A DNA stretch of 46,082 nt from an uncultured Collinsella sp. (GTDB lineage: Bacteria; Actinomycetota; Coriobacteriia; Coriobacteriales; Coriobacteriaceae), in contig CAAEVV010000022.1 in NCBI GenBank assembly GCA_900759565.1, positions 1 through 46,082 of the forward strand, written 5' to 3'. Shown piece after piece: positions 16,954-25,842 of this stretch. The stretch's first letter is position 1; each line of letters opens with the position of its first letter. The notes beneath the pieces were generated by a model. It was given only the letters and a program-made list of their open reading frames with translations, was not told where the DNA came from and made no database searches. The position numbers were made by a program, and so were the translations under genes.

Positions 16954-17391
16954 CTACTTGCGAGAATTGCTCAGCTTATTGATCAGCGCCTCAAGACGCT
17001 CGCCGTCCTCGGCCGTCTGGGCAATAACCAAAATCGTATCGTTGCCGGCAAGCGAGCCAAGCACATCGGGCAGCTCTGCCGCATCAACGGCGGCGGCGAT
17101 GCCGGAAGCCGTGCCAGGCTGAGCCTTAATCATAACCAGATTATCGGTGCGCAGAACGCCCGTTACGAGCTCGGAAACCATACGCTGCAGGTGCAGGTCC
17201 TCTGCCAGAACATAGATGCCCTCAGGGAGCTTACGCAGCCCCATATCGGCAATATCGCGAGAGACAGTCGCCTGCGTGCAATCAAAGCCCATAGCGCGGA
17301 GCTCATCGACCAGCACGCGCTGCGTGCGGACGTCCTTATTGCGCACAATATCTCTAATGGCATCCTGGCGCCCATTGCGTTTTTTAGCCAT
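16954..17391 (-). CDS. argR: Arginine repressor
   Basis: A 145-residue ArgR/AhrC-type regulator. The N-terminal winged helix includes RNGRQDAIRDIV and TQATVSRDIADMGLRKL (the recognition helix), and the C-terminal oligomerisation and arginine-binding domain includes QPGTASGIAAAVDAAE and GNDTILVIAQT. Family members form hexamers that bind ARG boxes when arginine is present, controlling arginine synthesis and breakdown. The start at 17391 fits the family length; a longer frame to 17424 is less likely. The gene stands alone between a glycosyltransferase gene and a terminator. A 15-bp palindrome at 17425-17439 could be an autoregulatory site. Confidence 0.93.
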   Translation of the reverse strand: MAKKRNGRQDAIRDIVRNKDVRTQRVLVDELRAMGFDCTQATVSRDIADMGLRKLPEGIYVLAEDLHLQRMVSELVTGVLRTDNLVMIKAQPGTASGIAAAVDAAELPDVLGSLAGNDTILVIAQTAEDGERLEALINKLSNSRK

Positions 17392-17424
17392 ACAAACCCT
17401 CTCTCCAAAAGATGGCGGAGACAA

Positions 17425-17439
17425 TCAATCAGTGATTGA
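17425..17439. promoter_or_regulatory. Palindrome upstream of argR
   Basis: TCAATCA and TGATTGA form a perfect palindrome around one base, 34 bases upstream of the argR start codon. The AT-rich half sites resemble ARG-box halves only loosely. A second inverted repeat, CGAAACAA (17485-17492) with TTGTTTCG (17505-17512), lies further upstream in the same gap. Confidence 0.4.
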
Positions 17440-17523
17440 ATAGTTTAACGCTATTTGAAGGCTTTTGTGTATAAGAACGCATTTCGAAACAATTCTATGC
17501 AAATTTGTTTCGAGATGAGCCGT

Positions 17524-18564
17524 TTAGGCGGTTTTTGCGCCCGTCCGGTTAAGAAAAGCTGCCAGATGCGTACACATCACGCAGCGCGCGGGCTTGGCGC
17601 TGGCGATCGGCCCGAACAACAGACCGAGCCCCCGATGGTTATCCTTGAGCGCGGCGACCATCTGACGGGTTCGAGGCGCCTCGAGCATATCACGCATGCG
17701 GGCGGAACGCTCGATTGACGACACCCCATGCGGGCTCAGACACAAATTCTCGATGCAGGCGACCAGTCCGGCAAAGTAGAACTTTTGGCTTGCCAGCTTG
17801 AGCCGACCACCGCTATCTGCCTCCGAGAGTGAGTCCGCAAGCTCGTCGAGCGCTCGGGTGTCATCGGATACCTTAGCATACATGGTGGGATCAAAGGCAT
17901 CTGTAAGCTTAGGTGCCGCCGCGTGGAAACAAGCATCGCCGCAGCCGGACACGCATCGTGCCTGCGAGAGCGCATATGCCATAAACTCAACCGTACGGTA
18001 CGCCTTGCCGTGCGACAGGCATGCCTCAAACAGCGGACGGCTATACATCACGCCAGAGACTTGAGCAACCAAGCCGCCTAAAATCAACTGGGGCAGCCCG
18101 GTCACCATCGAAGATTTGCTATCAATGGAAATATGAGTAGCATCCGAGACGCGCGAATGGCGCTCTCGATGTGCATCATAGCGGTCGAGCGACACCGTGG
18201 GAAACACTATGTCTGCCGCAGTATCGCACGCGATATCGACCATCTTGGGAAGGGACTGCGGAGCAAACCACTCATCGGCGTTCATAGCGATGATTTGAGA
18301 GCCGCGCGAGGCAGCAAAACCGGCACGAAGACAAGCACCGCGCTTCGCGTCCTCGACGTCAATCAAATCAATATGAATGTCCCTGTCGGCAGCAACTTGA
18401 AGCGAATGGCGCACACCGGGCGCAGCATCGCGGCAGACAACGACAATCTGCAAATCGTAGAGGTCTTGGTTCTGGATACTCTCGAGCGCACGCATCGCAT
18501 AGCTGGGCGAACCTTCTACCACAAGGATCACCGAAAGTCGCGGATGCGAGCCACGTCGAACCAA
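17524..18564 (-). CDS. Glycosyltransferase family 2-type protein
   Basis: A 346-residue protein whose first 120 residues look like a GT-A glycosyltransferase family 2 fold: LSVILVVEGSPSYAMRALES, then QIVVVCRDAAPG and GFAASRGSQIIAMNADEWF, where the usual DxD is replaced by NADEW. The rest is unlike well-known enzymes and includes a cysteine-rich end (KPARCVMCTHLA). It would transfer a sugar to a cell-surface or teichoic-acid-type polymer, but the substrate is unknown. The start codon appears to be TTG (18564) with GAGAGGA about 8 bases upstream. It is followed by argR on the same strand after 132 bases. Confidence 0.7.
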   Translation of the reverse strand: MVRRGSHPRLSVILVVEGSPSYAMRALESIQNQDLYDLQIVVVCRDAAPGVRHSLQVAADRDIHIDLIDVEDAKRGACLRAGFAASRGSQIIAMNADEWFAPQSLPKMVDIACDTAADIVFPTVSLDRYDAHRERHSRVSDATHISIDSKSSMVTGLPQLILGGLVAQVSGVMYSRPLFEACLSHGKAYRTVEFMAYALSQARCVSGCGDACFHAAAPKLTDAFDPTMYAKVSDDTRALDELADSLSEADSGGRLKLASQKFYFAGLVACIENLCLSPHGVSSIERSARMRDMLEAPRTRQMVAALKDNHRGLGLLFGPIASAKPARCVMCTHLAAFLNRTGAKTA

Positions 18565-18698
18565 GTTATCCGTCCTCTCGACAGCAATGAATCAAACCGT
18601 GGTTCATGGTACACCCCGGCAATAAAAGCAATGAGACACCGGTTGTATTGCACGCCAAGAACAGATGTTGCACACGCGCAGCCCACAGATGACGGGTG

Positions 18699-18717
18699 TC
18701 GACGCACGACGCGTCGA
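18699..18717. other. Inverted repeat between truA and the glycosyltransferase
   Basis: TCGACGC and GCGTCGA flank ACGAC. It lies 9 bases beyond the truA stop codon, on the leftward transcript, but has no T run; it may still stabilise or end the truA message. Confidence 0.4.
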
Positions 18718-18725
18718 GCCCTCCC

Positions 18726-19550
18726 CTAGTCGAGCACGACAAGCTCGGCGGGATCGTAATCCACGCCCATAAACGTAAGGCCGCAGGCAGGAGCCGTGGG
18801 GCCCGCAGCGGTACGGTCGCAAGCATCGATGACCTCGCGCATCCACTCGGGTTCACGGCGATGCATGCCAATCTCGACAAGCGTGCCCACGATCGTGCGG
18901 ACCATCGAATGCAGAAACGCATTGCCCTCGATGGTAAACGTCAGGATGTCCTCGCCAAACGCAACCTCATGGCCAAACTCGGCACGCATCACGCAGCGGT
19001 GCGTGGGCTTGCCCACAGCAGACGCCACCTTGCAAAAGCTCTTGAAGTCCTGCTCGCCCAGCAGCGCGGGACAGGCCGCAGACATCGCCTCAACATCCAA
19101 TGGGTAGCGATGCCACCACACCGCACCGCGCGAAAGCACAGGGCGCGCGTCGCGATCGGCAATACGGTACGTATACGTACGGGAACGCGCATCAAAGCGT
19201 GCAGAAAAGCCTTTACGGGCCTTGTAGACCTCGTTTATGGCGATATCTTTGGGCAGGAGGGCATCCATAGCCCTCAGCCACCTACGGCGCGTCAAAGCCA
19301 ACTCAGCGTCCGTTACGGGCACGCTGATGAACTGTGCCACCGCATGCACGCCGGCATCGGTACGCCCCGCACACGTCAGGTCGATCGGGCGGCGCAGGAG
19401 CGTCTCGATAGCGCGGCGCAACTCGCCCGCAACCGTCGTCTGACCGGGCTGCTCGGCAAAGCCGCTGTAGGACGAGCCATCGTAGGCCACGCGGAAAACG
19501 AGCGTGGCATCGAGCTCAGGAATCGAATTGAAATCAGACGGCGCGGTCAT
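18726..19550 (-). CDS. truA: tRNA pseudouridine(38-40) synthase
   Basis: A 274-residue TruA enzyme that makes pseudouridine at tRNA positions 38-40. The catalytic aspartate lies in CAGRTDAGVHA (about residue 62); other family blocks are FRVAYDGSSYSGF near the start and RTIVGTLVEIG near residue 235. The ATG at 19550 has GGGAG 5 bases upstream and is preferred over a TTG at 19565. It lies just downstream of rplQ, the usual place in Gram-positive bacteria, but a strong terminator separates the two. Confidence 0.94.
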   Translation of the reverse strand: MTAPSDFNSIPELDATLVFRVAYDGSSYSGFAEQPGQTTVAGELRRAIETLLRRPIDLTCAGRTDAGVHAVAQFISVPVTDAELALTRRRWLRAMDALLPKDIAINEVYKARKGFSARFDARSRTYTYRIADRDARPVLSRGAVWWHRYPLDVEAMSAACPALLGEQDFKSFCKVASAVGKPTHRCVMRAEFGHEVAFGEDILTFTIEGNAFLHSMVRTIVGTLVEIGMHRREPEWMREVIDACDRTAAGPTAPACGLTFMGVDYDPAELVVLD

Positions 19551-19584
19551 GGACGCTCCCAACAAACAGGCAATGGCATTTCGA

Positions 19585-19616
19585 CAAAAAAAGAGGGGTA
19601 CGCGAACGTACCCCTC
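19585..19616 (-). terminator. Rho-independent terminator at the end of the ribosomal block
   Basis: On the minus strand GAGGGGTACG and CGTACCCCTC (19616-19607 and 19602-19593) form a perfect 10-bp stem around TTCG, followed by seven T residues. It closes the rplE-to-rplQ transcription unit 27 bases after the rplQ stop codon. Confidence 0.95.
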
Positions 19617-19642
19617 GAATATAGCCTATGCAGACGGATTGT

Positions 19643-20110
19643 CTACTCAGCGGTCTCCTCAGCAGGAGCCTCCTCGGCAGCCTCGACCTTCTTGGGAGCA
19701 GCGGCCTTCTTGGGGGCCGGAGCAGCCTTCTTAGCCTTAGGCGTGCAAGGCTCGGTGACGAGCTCCATGATAACGATGGGAGCGTTGTCGCCCTTGCGGT
19801 TACCGAGCTTCATGATGCGGGTGTAACCGCCGTTGCGGTCCTGCCACATGCCCTGAGCAGCCTTGTCGAAGATCTCGGCAACGAGCTGCTTATCGCCGAG
19901 CTTGGCGATAGCCAGACGACGAGAGTGCAGGTCGCCCTTCTTGGCCCAGGTGATGATCGGATCGACGACCGAACGCAGCGCCTTAGCGCGGGTCTCGGTG
20001 GTCTTGATGCGGTCGTTCTCGAAGAGGGCCTTAGCAAGGCTCTTCTTCATGGCCTTGGTGTGGCTCGCATCGGTGCCGAGCTTCAGGCCCTTCTTAACGT
20101 TGTGACGCAT
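19643..20110 (-). CDS. rplQ: Ribosomal protein L17
   Basis: A 155-residue large-subunit protein that lies near the exit tunnel. It opens MRHNVKKGLKLGTDASHTKA and has the family FENDRIKTTETRAKALR block near residue 30. The core of about 118 residues is followed by an unusually long Lys/Ala/Pro/Glu tail of about 37 residues, as found in some actinobacteria. It is the last gene of the ribosomal block, 30 bases after rpoA. Confidence 0.97.
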   Translation of the reverse strand: MRHNVKKGLKLGTDASHTKAMKKSLAKALFENDRIKTTETRAKALRSVVDPIITWAKKGDLHSRRLAIAKLGDKQLVAEIFDKAAQGMWQDRNGGYTRIMKLGNRKGDNAPIVIMELVTEPCTPKAKKAAPAPKKAAAPKKVEAAEEAPAEETAE

Positions 20111-20140
20111 GGTCTAGTTTCTCCTCAAATATGCGAAGCA

Positions 20141-21082
20141 TTAAGCCTTCAGGCTCAGGCCCATGGACTCAAGCTTGTCCTTCACTTCCTCGATCGACTT
20201 AACACCGAAGTTACGGATGTTGAGCAGATCGTTCTCCGAGAACTCAACGAGCTGACGGACCGAGTGAATGCTGGCGCGCTTAAGGCAGTTGTAGGAACGG
20301 ACGGAAAGGTCCAGATCCTCGATCTGCTTGTCCAGCTCGGCGTTGTCGTTGGTGACCTCGGGAGCGAAGATCGAAGCCTCCTCCTCGACCTCGGGGGTCT
20401 CGGCAAGGTTCATAAAGGCGGCCATATGCTGGTTGATGATATTGGCAGCCTGGACCACGGCGTCGCGCGGGGCGATGGAGCCGTTGGTCTCGATCTCGAG
20501 GACAAGGCGGTCGTAGTCGGTGTGCTGACCGACACGGCAAGCCTCAACGAGCTTGGCGCAACGGGAAACCGGCGAGTACAGCGAGTCGACGTGGATCACA
20601 CCGATGGGATCGTTGTCGCGCTTGTTGGCCTCGCCAGAAACATAGCCGCGGCCATAGCCGATGCGCATGCTCATGGTGAGATGGCCACCCTCGGTGAGCG
20701 TTGCGATGTGCTGCTCGGGGTTGACCAGCTCAAACTCGGACGGAATAAAGAAGTCCGCACCGGTGACCTCGCAGGGGCCGTCAACCGAGATGGTGGCGGT
20801 CGCCTCGTCGGTCGTGCCGAGAGCCCTGAAGACAAGACCCTTGACATTCAGGACGATGTCGGTGACATCCTCGACCATGTTAGGGATGGTCATGAACTCG
20901 TGCTGCGCGCCATCGATCTGAATAGCCTCGACGGCGGCACCCTCGAGCGAGGACAGAAGAACGCGACGAAGGGAGTTACCCAGCGTATCGCCGTAGCCAC
21001 GCTCGAGCGGCTCGACGGAGACACGAGCAGACGTCTCGTTGATCTCTTCGACCTGAACCTGAGGCCTAATGAATTCTGACAT
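20141..21082 (-). CDS. rpoA: RNA polymerase alpha subunit
   Basis: A 313-residue alpha subunit that nucleates polymerase assembly. The N-terminal dimerisation domain shows ERGYGDTLGNSLRRVLLSS, and the C-terminal domain that contacts promoter elements and activators shows LDLSVRSYNCLKRASIHS and NLRNFGVKS-like sequence (IRNFGVKSIEEVKDKL). Length is typical for Gram-positive bacteria. It sits between rpsD and rplQ in the conserved order. Confidence 0.98.
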   Translation of the reverse strand: MSEFIRPQVQVEEINETSARVSVEPLERGYGDTLGNSLRRVLLSSLEGAAVEAIQIDGAQHEFMTIPNMVEDVTDIVLNVKGLVFRALGTTDEATATISVDGPCEVTGADFFIPSEFELVNPEQHIATLTEGGHLTMSMRIGYGRGYVSGEANKRDNDPIGVIHVDSLYSPVSRCAKLVEACRVGQHTDYDRLVLEIETNGSIAPRDAVVQAANIINQHMAAFMNLAETPEVEEEASIFAPEVTNDNAELDKQIEDLDLSVRSYNCLKRASIHSVRQLVEFSENDLLNIRNFGVKSIEEVKDKLESMGLSLKA

Positions 21083-21114
21083 GTATTACCTCCAGCCTCA
21101 GCAGCCCGGATGGA

Positions 21115-21711
21115 CTACTTAGAGTAGAGCTCGACGATGAGCTGCTCGTTGATATCACCGCTGATCTGCTCTCGCGTCGGCAGAGCGAGCACGTTACCAG
21201 ACAGCTTCTCGATATCGACCTCGAGCCAGCCAGGGACCTCAAAGCGCTCGGAGGAAATCAGGGCCTCCTTGATGGGGAGGAGGTCACGGAACTTCTCGCC
21301 GACAGCGACGACGTCGCCGGCCTTGACGCGGTAGGACGGAATGTCCACGCGCTTGCCGTTCACGGTGAAGTGACCGTGACGGACGGACTGACGAGCCTCT
21401 TTGCGGGTGCGGGCGAAGCCAAGACGGAAGACAACGTTGTCGAGGCGAGACTCAAGGATGATCATGAGGTTCTCACCGGTGACGCCGTTCATCTTACGGG
21501 CCTTGTTGAAGTAGCCGTGGAACTGCTTCTCCAGAACGCCATAAATAAACTTGACCTTCTGCTTCTCGCGCAGCTGCATGCCGTACTCAGATTCCTTGCG
21601 ACGGCGCTTGGGCTGACGGATAGATTCCTTCTTGCTGCTGTAACCGAGCTCAGCGGGATCGATCCCGAGCTGACGGCAGCGCTTAAGAACAGGAGTCCTG
21701 TCGATTGCCAT
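21115..21711 (-). CDS. rpsD: Ribosomal protein S4
   Basis: A 198-residue primary 16S rRNA-binding protein that starts 30S assembly. The S4 RNA-binding domain is in the middle (LESRLDNVVFRLGFARTRKE). The N-terminus lacks the four-cysteine zinc site of some S4 proteins. It may autoregulate its operon in other bacteria. It lies in the conserved order between rpsK and rpoA. Confidence 0.97.
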   Translation of the reverse strand: MAIDRTPVLKRCRQLGIDPAELGYSSKKESIRQPKRRRKESEYGMQLREKQKVKFIYGVLEKQFHGYFNKARKMNGVTGENLMIILESRLDNVVFRLGFARTRKEARQSVRHGHFTVNGKRVDIPSYRVKAGDVVAVGEKFRDLLPIKEALISSERFEVPGWLEVDIEKLSGNVLALPTREQISGDINEQLIVELYSK

Positions 21712-21730
21712 ATTGATACGATCCTTTCAG

Positions 21731-22135
21731 TTACACGCGGCGACGCTTCTTGGGGCGGCAGCCGTTGTGCGGAATGGGGGTCTTGTCCTGGATGCTCGAG
21801 ACCTCGAGGCCAGCAGCCTGGAGGGAGCGGATGGCGGTCTCACGACCGGAGCCGGGGCCCTTGACGGAGACGGAAACCTTCTTCATACCGTGCTCCATGG
21901 CCTGCTTGGCAGCAGCCTCGGCAGCCATCTGGGCAGCGAACGGCGTGGACTTACGGGAGCCCTTGAAGCCCACCTGGCCAGCCGACTTCCAGGAAATGAC
22001 GTTGCCCTGGGGATCGGTGATCGAAACGATCGTGTTGTTGAACGTAGAACGAATGTGAGCCTGGCCCACGGAAATGTTCTTACGGTCCGCGCGCTTCAGA
22101 CGGGCAGCGCGAACGTTCTTCTTAGCAGTAGCCAT
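21731..22135 (-). CDS. rpsK: Ribosomal protein S11
   Basis: A 134-residue small-subunit platform protein. Diagnostic blocks are HIRSTFNNTIVSITD and GPGSGRETAIRSLQAAGLEV, and the C-terminus PHNGCRPKKRRRV is typical. The gene lies 14 bases after rpsM. Confidence 0.98.
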   Translation of the reverse strand: MATAKKNVRAARLKRADRKNISVGQAHIRSTFNNTIVSITDPQGNVISWKSAGQVGFKGSRKSTPFAAQMAAEAAAKQAMEHGMKKVSVSVKGPGSGRETAIRSLQAAGLEVSSIQDKTPIPHNGCRPKKRRRV

Positions 22136-22149
22136 CTATCTAGCGCTCC

Positions 22150-22524
22150 TTATTTCTTCTTCTTAGCACCGATCTGACGCTTCGGGCCCTTGCGGGTACG
22201 AGCGTTAGTGTGGGTGCGCTGGCCGCGGACCGGGAGGCCCTTGCGGTGACGAAGGCCGCGGTTGCAGCCGATGTCCATAAGGCGCTTGACGTTCTGGTTG
22301 CGCTCACGGCGGAGGTCGCCCTCAACCATGATCTGGTTCTTATCGATATAATCGCGGATGGCGTTAACCTCATCCTCGGTGAGGTCCTTAACGCGCGTAT
22401 CCACGTTAACGTTGCACTCGACGCAAATCTTCGTCGCAGTGGTGCGGCCGATGCCGTAAATGTAGGTCAGACCGATCTCAACGCGCTTCTCACGCGGGAG
22501 GTCGACACCATTAATACGGGCCAA
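22150..22524 (-). CDS. rpsM: Ribosomal protein S13
   Basis: A 124-residue small-subunit head protein that contacts the P-site tRNA and forms bridges with the 50S subunit. It opens MARINGVDLPREKRVEIGLT and has the helix-hairpin YGIGRTTATKIC; the basic C-terminus GQRTHTNARTRKGPKR is diagnostic. It follows rpmJ by 14 bases. Confidence 0.98.
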   Translation of the reverse strand: MARINGVDLPREKRVEIGLTYIYGIGRTTATKICVECNVNVDTRVKDLTEDEVNAIRDYIDKNQIMVEGDLRRERNQNVKRLMDIGCNRGLRHRKGLPVRGQRTHTNARTRKGPKRQIGAKKKK

Positions 22525-22538
22525 CGTAGTCTCCTCTC

Positions 22539-22652
22539 TTAACCCTGACGCTGCTTATGACGGGGGTTCTCGCAAATGACGAGGACCTTGCCATGGCGCC
22601 TAATGATTTTGCACTTATCGCACATCTTCTTGACCGAAGGACGTACCTTCAT
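22539..22652 (-). CDS. rpmJ: Ribosomal protein L36
   Basis: A 37-residue protein found by reading the gap between infA and rpsM. It opens MKVRPSVKKMCDKCK and carries the zinc ligands C11, C14, C27 and H32 (CDKC, then ICENPRH), ending in RQG. The start at 22652 has GAAAGGAAG upstream on the minus strand. This is the zinc-binding form of L36. Confidence 0.96.
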   Translation of the reverse strand: MKVRPSVKKMCDKCKIIRRHGKVLVICENPRHKQRQG

Positions 22653-22802
22653 CGTTCTTCCTTTCGGTAGCGCTCAAACTACTTCCCTACTATCTACTCG
22701 CCCAGCCGCAGGCGTTTAAAACTATGGCTGGTCTTCACACACAATCCGACCGTAGGTTGAGCTAAGCCTGCAGTCGGAAATGGAGTGCGTGTATGCGTGC
22801 CG

Positions 22803-23027
22803 CTATTTGTAGCGATAGGTGATGCGGCCGCGGGTCAGGTCGTACGGGGAAAGCTCCACGACAACCCTGTCACCGGGGAGAATACGGATGTAATTCATTC
22901 GGATTTTGCCAGAAATGTTGCACAGAACCGAATGACCGTTCTCGAGCTCGACCTTAAACATGGCGTTGGGCAACGGTTCCTTTACCGTACCCTCGAGCTC
23001 AATTGCGTCTTCCTTCTTCACAAGCAA
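22803..23027 (-). CDS. infA: Translation initiation factor IF-1
   Basis: A 74-residue OB-fold factor that binds the ribosomal A site during initiation. VKEPLPNAMFKVELENGH and the end block SPYDLTRGRITYRYK are diagnostic. There is no in-frame ATG at the family start: translation must begin at TTG (23027) or at GTG two codons later (23021), which would give MKKEDAIELEG. The ribosome site is weak. The gap to rpmJ (150 bases) is the longest in the block and may hold an internal promoter. Confidence 0.95.
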   Translation of the reverse strand: MLVKKEDAIELEGTVKEPLPNAMFKVELENGHSVLCNISGKIRMNYIRILPGDRVVVELSPYDLTRGRITYRYK

Positions 23028-23125
23028 TCATCTTTCTCTAGAAAACGACAGCGATTGAGTATTCTACAACACGTATGCACGCATCGTATTAACTTCGTAA
23101 TGGCTCCACAACTAAGTGGAACTTG

Positions 23126-23914
23126 TTACATTTCTCCGCCTTGGAGCGAACACCAAGCACCTTGGGCATCCGTGGTGAGAATCACCGGACCGTCATTGGT
23201 AATGGCGACGGTGTTCTCGTAGTGCGCGGCGGGCAGGTGGTCGTTGGTCGTAACAATCCAACCGTCGGAGCCCGTGCTCACATGGTTGGAACCCATCGTG
23301 ACCATCGGCTCGATGGCAATGACCATGCCGGCCTGGAGGCGAACGCCCCTCCCCTTCTTTCCATAGTTAGGAACATTGGGGTCCTCGTGCATCACGCGGC
23401 CAATGCCATGGCCAACATAATCACGAAGCACGCCGTAACCGTGAGACTCGGCGAGGGACTGAACGGCATAACCGACGTCCCCGATATGGTTACCGGGAAC
23501 AGCCTGCTCGATGGCAGCCTTAAGGCAATCGCGCGTGACCTCACACAAAGCCTTGGCTTCGGGCGTGGGGGTGCCGACGAAAAACGTCCAAGCGTTATCG
23601 CCGACCCAACCGTCGACAACGGCTCCCGTATCGATGGAGATGATATCGCCATCGCGCAGGATCATGTCGGGATTGGGAATACCGTGGACCACAGCATCGT
23701 TAATCGATGCACAAATGGTACCGGGGAACCCGCCGTAACCCTTAAAGGCCGGGGTGCCGCCATGCATGCGGATAATCTGCTCCGCAAGCTGATCGAGCTC
23801 AAAAGTCGAAACGCCGGGGCGCACCATGGCTCCAACGTGGCGGAGCGCCATCTTAGATAGCGCTCCTGCCTTCTTCATCTGCTCGATTTGCGTTGCAGAC
23901 TTAATCTTGATCAT
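23126..23914 (-). CDS. map: Methionine aminopeptidase, type I
   Basis: A 262-residue metalloprotease that removes the initiator methionine. The metal ligands are visible: Asp in ISIDTGAVVDGWVGDNAW (two Asp about 11 apart), His in GHGIGRVMHEDP, Glu in IAIEPMV and the C-terminal Glu in AHYENTVAIT. The ATG at 23914 overlaps the adk stop codon (ATGA), showing translational coupling. Order secY-adk-map-infA is that of Gram-positive spc operons. Confidence 0.96.
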   Translation of the reverse strand: MIKIKSATQIEQMKKAGALSKMALRHVGAMVRPGVSTFELDQLAEQIIRMHGGTPAFKGYGGFPGTICASINDAVVHGIPNPDMILRDGDIISIDTGAVVDGWVGDNAWTFFVGTPTPEAKALCEVTRDCLKAAIEQAVPGNHIGDVGYAVQSLAESHGYGVLRDYVGHGIGRVMHEDPNVPNYGKKGRGVRLQAGMVIAIEPMVTMGSNHVSTGSDGWIVTTNDHLPAAHYENTVAITNDGPVILTTDAQGAWCSLQGGEM

Positions 23915-24537
23915 AGACCGAGAGCCTCTTTGACATCCCCGTACACGGTCTCGCGAGGCTGGTCACCGTTGACCGACTTGAGCAGACCCTGGCCACGATA
24001 GTAGTCGACGAGCGGGCTCGTGGACTTCTCGTAGACGTCGAGACGGTTCTTAATGGTCTCGGGCTTGTCGTCGTCGCGCTGATACATCTCGCCACCACAC
24101 TTGGGGCAGGTAGCATCGGCAGCGGTGCCGGTGTAACCGCAAGCGCGGCAGGTGCGACGCGAAGACAGACGGTCGATGATGACCTCGGGGGCCACGTCGA
24201 CCAGAAGGGCGCAGTCAATCTCGCGACCCATGGCGGAGAGCTCGGAATCGAGCGTCACAGCCTGAGCGGTGTTGCGCGGGAAGCCATCGAGAATGAAGCC
24301 CTGCTGGGCGTCATCGGCGGCAAGGCGCTCCTTGACAAGGTCGATCACGAGCTGGTCGGGAACGAGCTCGCCGGCGTCCATGTACTTCTTAGCCTGAATA
24401 CCAAGCTCGGTGCCACCCTTGACGGCAGCACGCAGCAGGTCGCCCGTGGAAATGTGAGCGACGCCGAACTCGGCGACGAGCTCCTGTGCGACGGTGCCCT
24501 TACCGGCACCCGGAGCTCCGAGCAATACGAGGTTCAT
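23911..24537 (-). CDS. adk: Adenylate kinase
   Basis: A 208-residue kinase that interconverts ATP plus AMP with two ADP. The P-loop is GAPGAGKGT (residues 7-15) and the lid carries a zinc site, CRAC and CPKC, as in many Gram-positive enzymes. ATG at 24537 has GGAGG 7 bases upstream; the frame could begin at a TTG two codons earlier but that is not needed. Lies between secY and map. Confidence 0.97.
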   Translation of the reverse strand: MNLVLLGAPGAGKGTVAQELVAEFGVAHISTGDLLRAAVKGGTELGIQAKKYMDAGELVPDQLVIDLVKERLAADDAQQGFILDGFPRNTAQAVTLDSELSAMGREIDCALLVDVAPEVIIDRLSSRRTCRACGYTGTAADATCPKCGGEMYQRDDDKPETIKNRLDVYEKSTSPLVDYYRGQGLLKSVNGDQPRETVYGDVKEALGL

Positions 24538-24555
24538 GAGCAATCCTCCTCTAGC

Positions 24556-25842
24556 CTATTTAAAGAATCCATCGTAATCATACATCTTGATCTGGCCTTC
24601 GAGCTTATCGACCGTGTCGAGCACGACGCCGACCATGATGAGGATGGACGTGCCGCCAAATGCCTGGATCAGATGGTTACCCGTGAAAGAGAAGATGATC
24701 GAAGGCACGATGGCGATGAGCGCCAAAAAGACAGCGCTGGGAAGCGTAATCTTGTTGAGCGCGTTCTTGATGTAGGCCGCGGTAGCCCTGCCCGGACGGA
24801 CGCCCGGAATAAAGCCGCCCTGCTTCTTAAGGTTGTCGGCCGTGTCATCGGGGTTGAACACCATGGAGGTGTAGAAGTACGCGAAAAACACGATGAGGAC
24901 AACGTTAAGCACCCAGTTGAGCCAGCCGCGCGAAAGCGCAGAGGCAACTGCCTGGATCCAGCCGATGCCGGGGAAGAACACGGCAATCTGGGCCGGGAAG
25001 TACAGCAGCGCCGAAGCGAAGATGATCGGCACGACGCCCGCAGTGTTGACCTTGATGGGCAGGTAGGTGGTCTGGCCACCCATCATGCGACGGCCCACGA
25101 TGCGCTTAGCGTAGGAGACCGGGATGCGGCGCTGGCCGCGCTCAAGGAAAACAATCAGCGGGATAACCAGCAGGATGATGGCGCAGATGATCACCATGGT
25201 GATGATGCCACCGGCATTGCCCTCGGTGCTGGAGAAGATAGCCTGCGGCAGACCGGCCATGATGTTCGCAAAGATGATCAGCGACATGCCATTGCCGATA
25301 CCGCGCTGGGTGATGAGCTCACCTATCCACATGATCAGCATGGCGCCCGCGGTGAGCGTGCCGACGATCATGAGGTCGAAGATGATCTCGGGAGCGCCGG
25401 CACCATTAAAGCTGATGCCGAAGCTCTTAAAGAGGAAGAGGTAACCCACGGAGTTGAGGATTGCCAGAGCCAGGGTGAGGTAACGCGAATACTGCGTAAT
25501 CTTGGTCTGACCGACCTCGCCCTCGCGGGCAAGCTCATGCAGGGAAGGCACAACGGCCTGGAGCATCTGGAGGATGATCGAGCTGGTGATGTAAGGCATG
25601 ATGCCCAGCGAAAACACCGACACATAGCTCAACGCGCCGCCAGAGAAAAGATTCAGGAGGGCCATAGCACCTGCGGCGACCGAATTGTTATCGGTCGAGA
25701 AAAGGCCCAGCATCCCCTGGAAGGGAATGCCGGGCACAGGAACGTGCGCACCAATGCGGTACACGACGAGCATAGCTATGGTAAAAAGAATCTTTTCGCG
25801 CAATTCTTTGATGCGGAAAGCATTCTTAAGACCATTTAGCAC
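24556..25842 (-). CDS. secY: Preprotein translocase subunit SecY
   Basis: A 428-residue integral membrane protein with the expected ten helices, the channel of the Sec export pathway. It opens with LKNAFRIKELREKILFT, and GIMPYITSSIILQML and ITQRGIGNGMSLIIFANI are diagnostic. The start is GTG (25842), inside the end of rplO; the two genes overlap by 7 bases. It is the only membrane protein of the ribosomal block. Confidence 0.97.
   Translation of the reverse strand: MLNGLKNAFRIKELREKILFTIAMLVVYRIGAHVPVPGIPFQGMLGLFSTDNNSVAAGAMALLNLFSGGALSYVSVFSLGIMPYITSSIILQMLQAVVPSLHELAREGEVGQTKITQYSRYLTLALAILNSVGYLFLFKSFGISFNGAGAPEIIFDLMIVGTLTAGAMLIMWIGELITQRGIGNGMSLIIFANIMAGLPQAIFSSTEGNAGGIITMVIICAIILLVIPLIVFLERGQRRIPVSYAKRIVGRRMMGGQTTYLPIKVNTAGVVPIIFASALLYFPAQIAVFFPGIGWIQAVASALSRGWLNWVLNVVLIVFFAYFYTSMVFNPDDTADNLKKQGGFIPGVRPGRATAAYIKNALNKITLPSAVFLALIAIVPSIIFSFTGNHLIQAFGGTSILIMVGVVLDTVDKLEGQIKMYDYDGFFK

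Noticed and set aside
24454..25839. 461-codon open frame opposite secY
   Set aside because: Antisense shadow rich in Asp, His and Arg across a clear secY gene.
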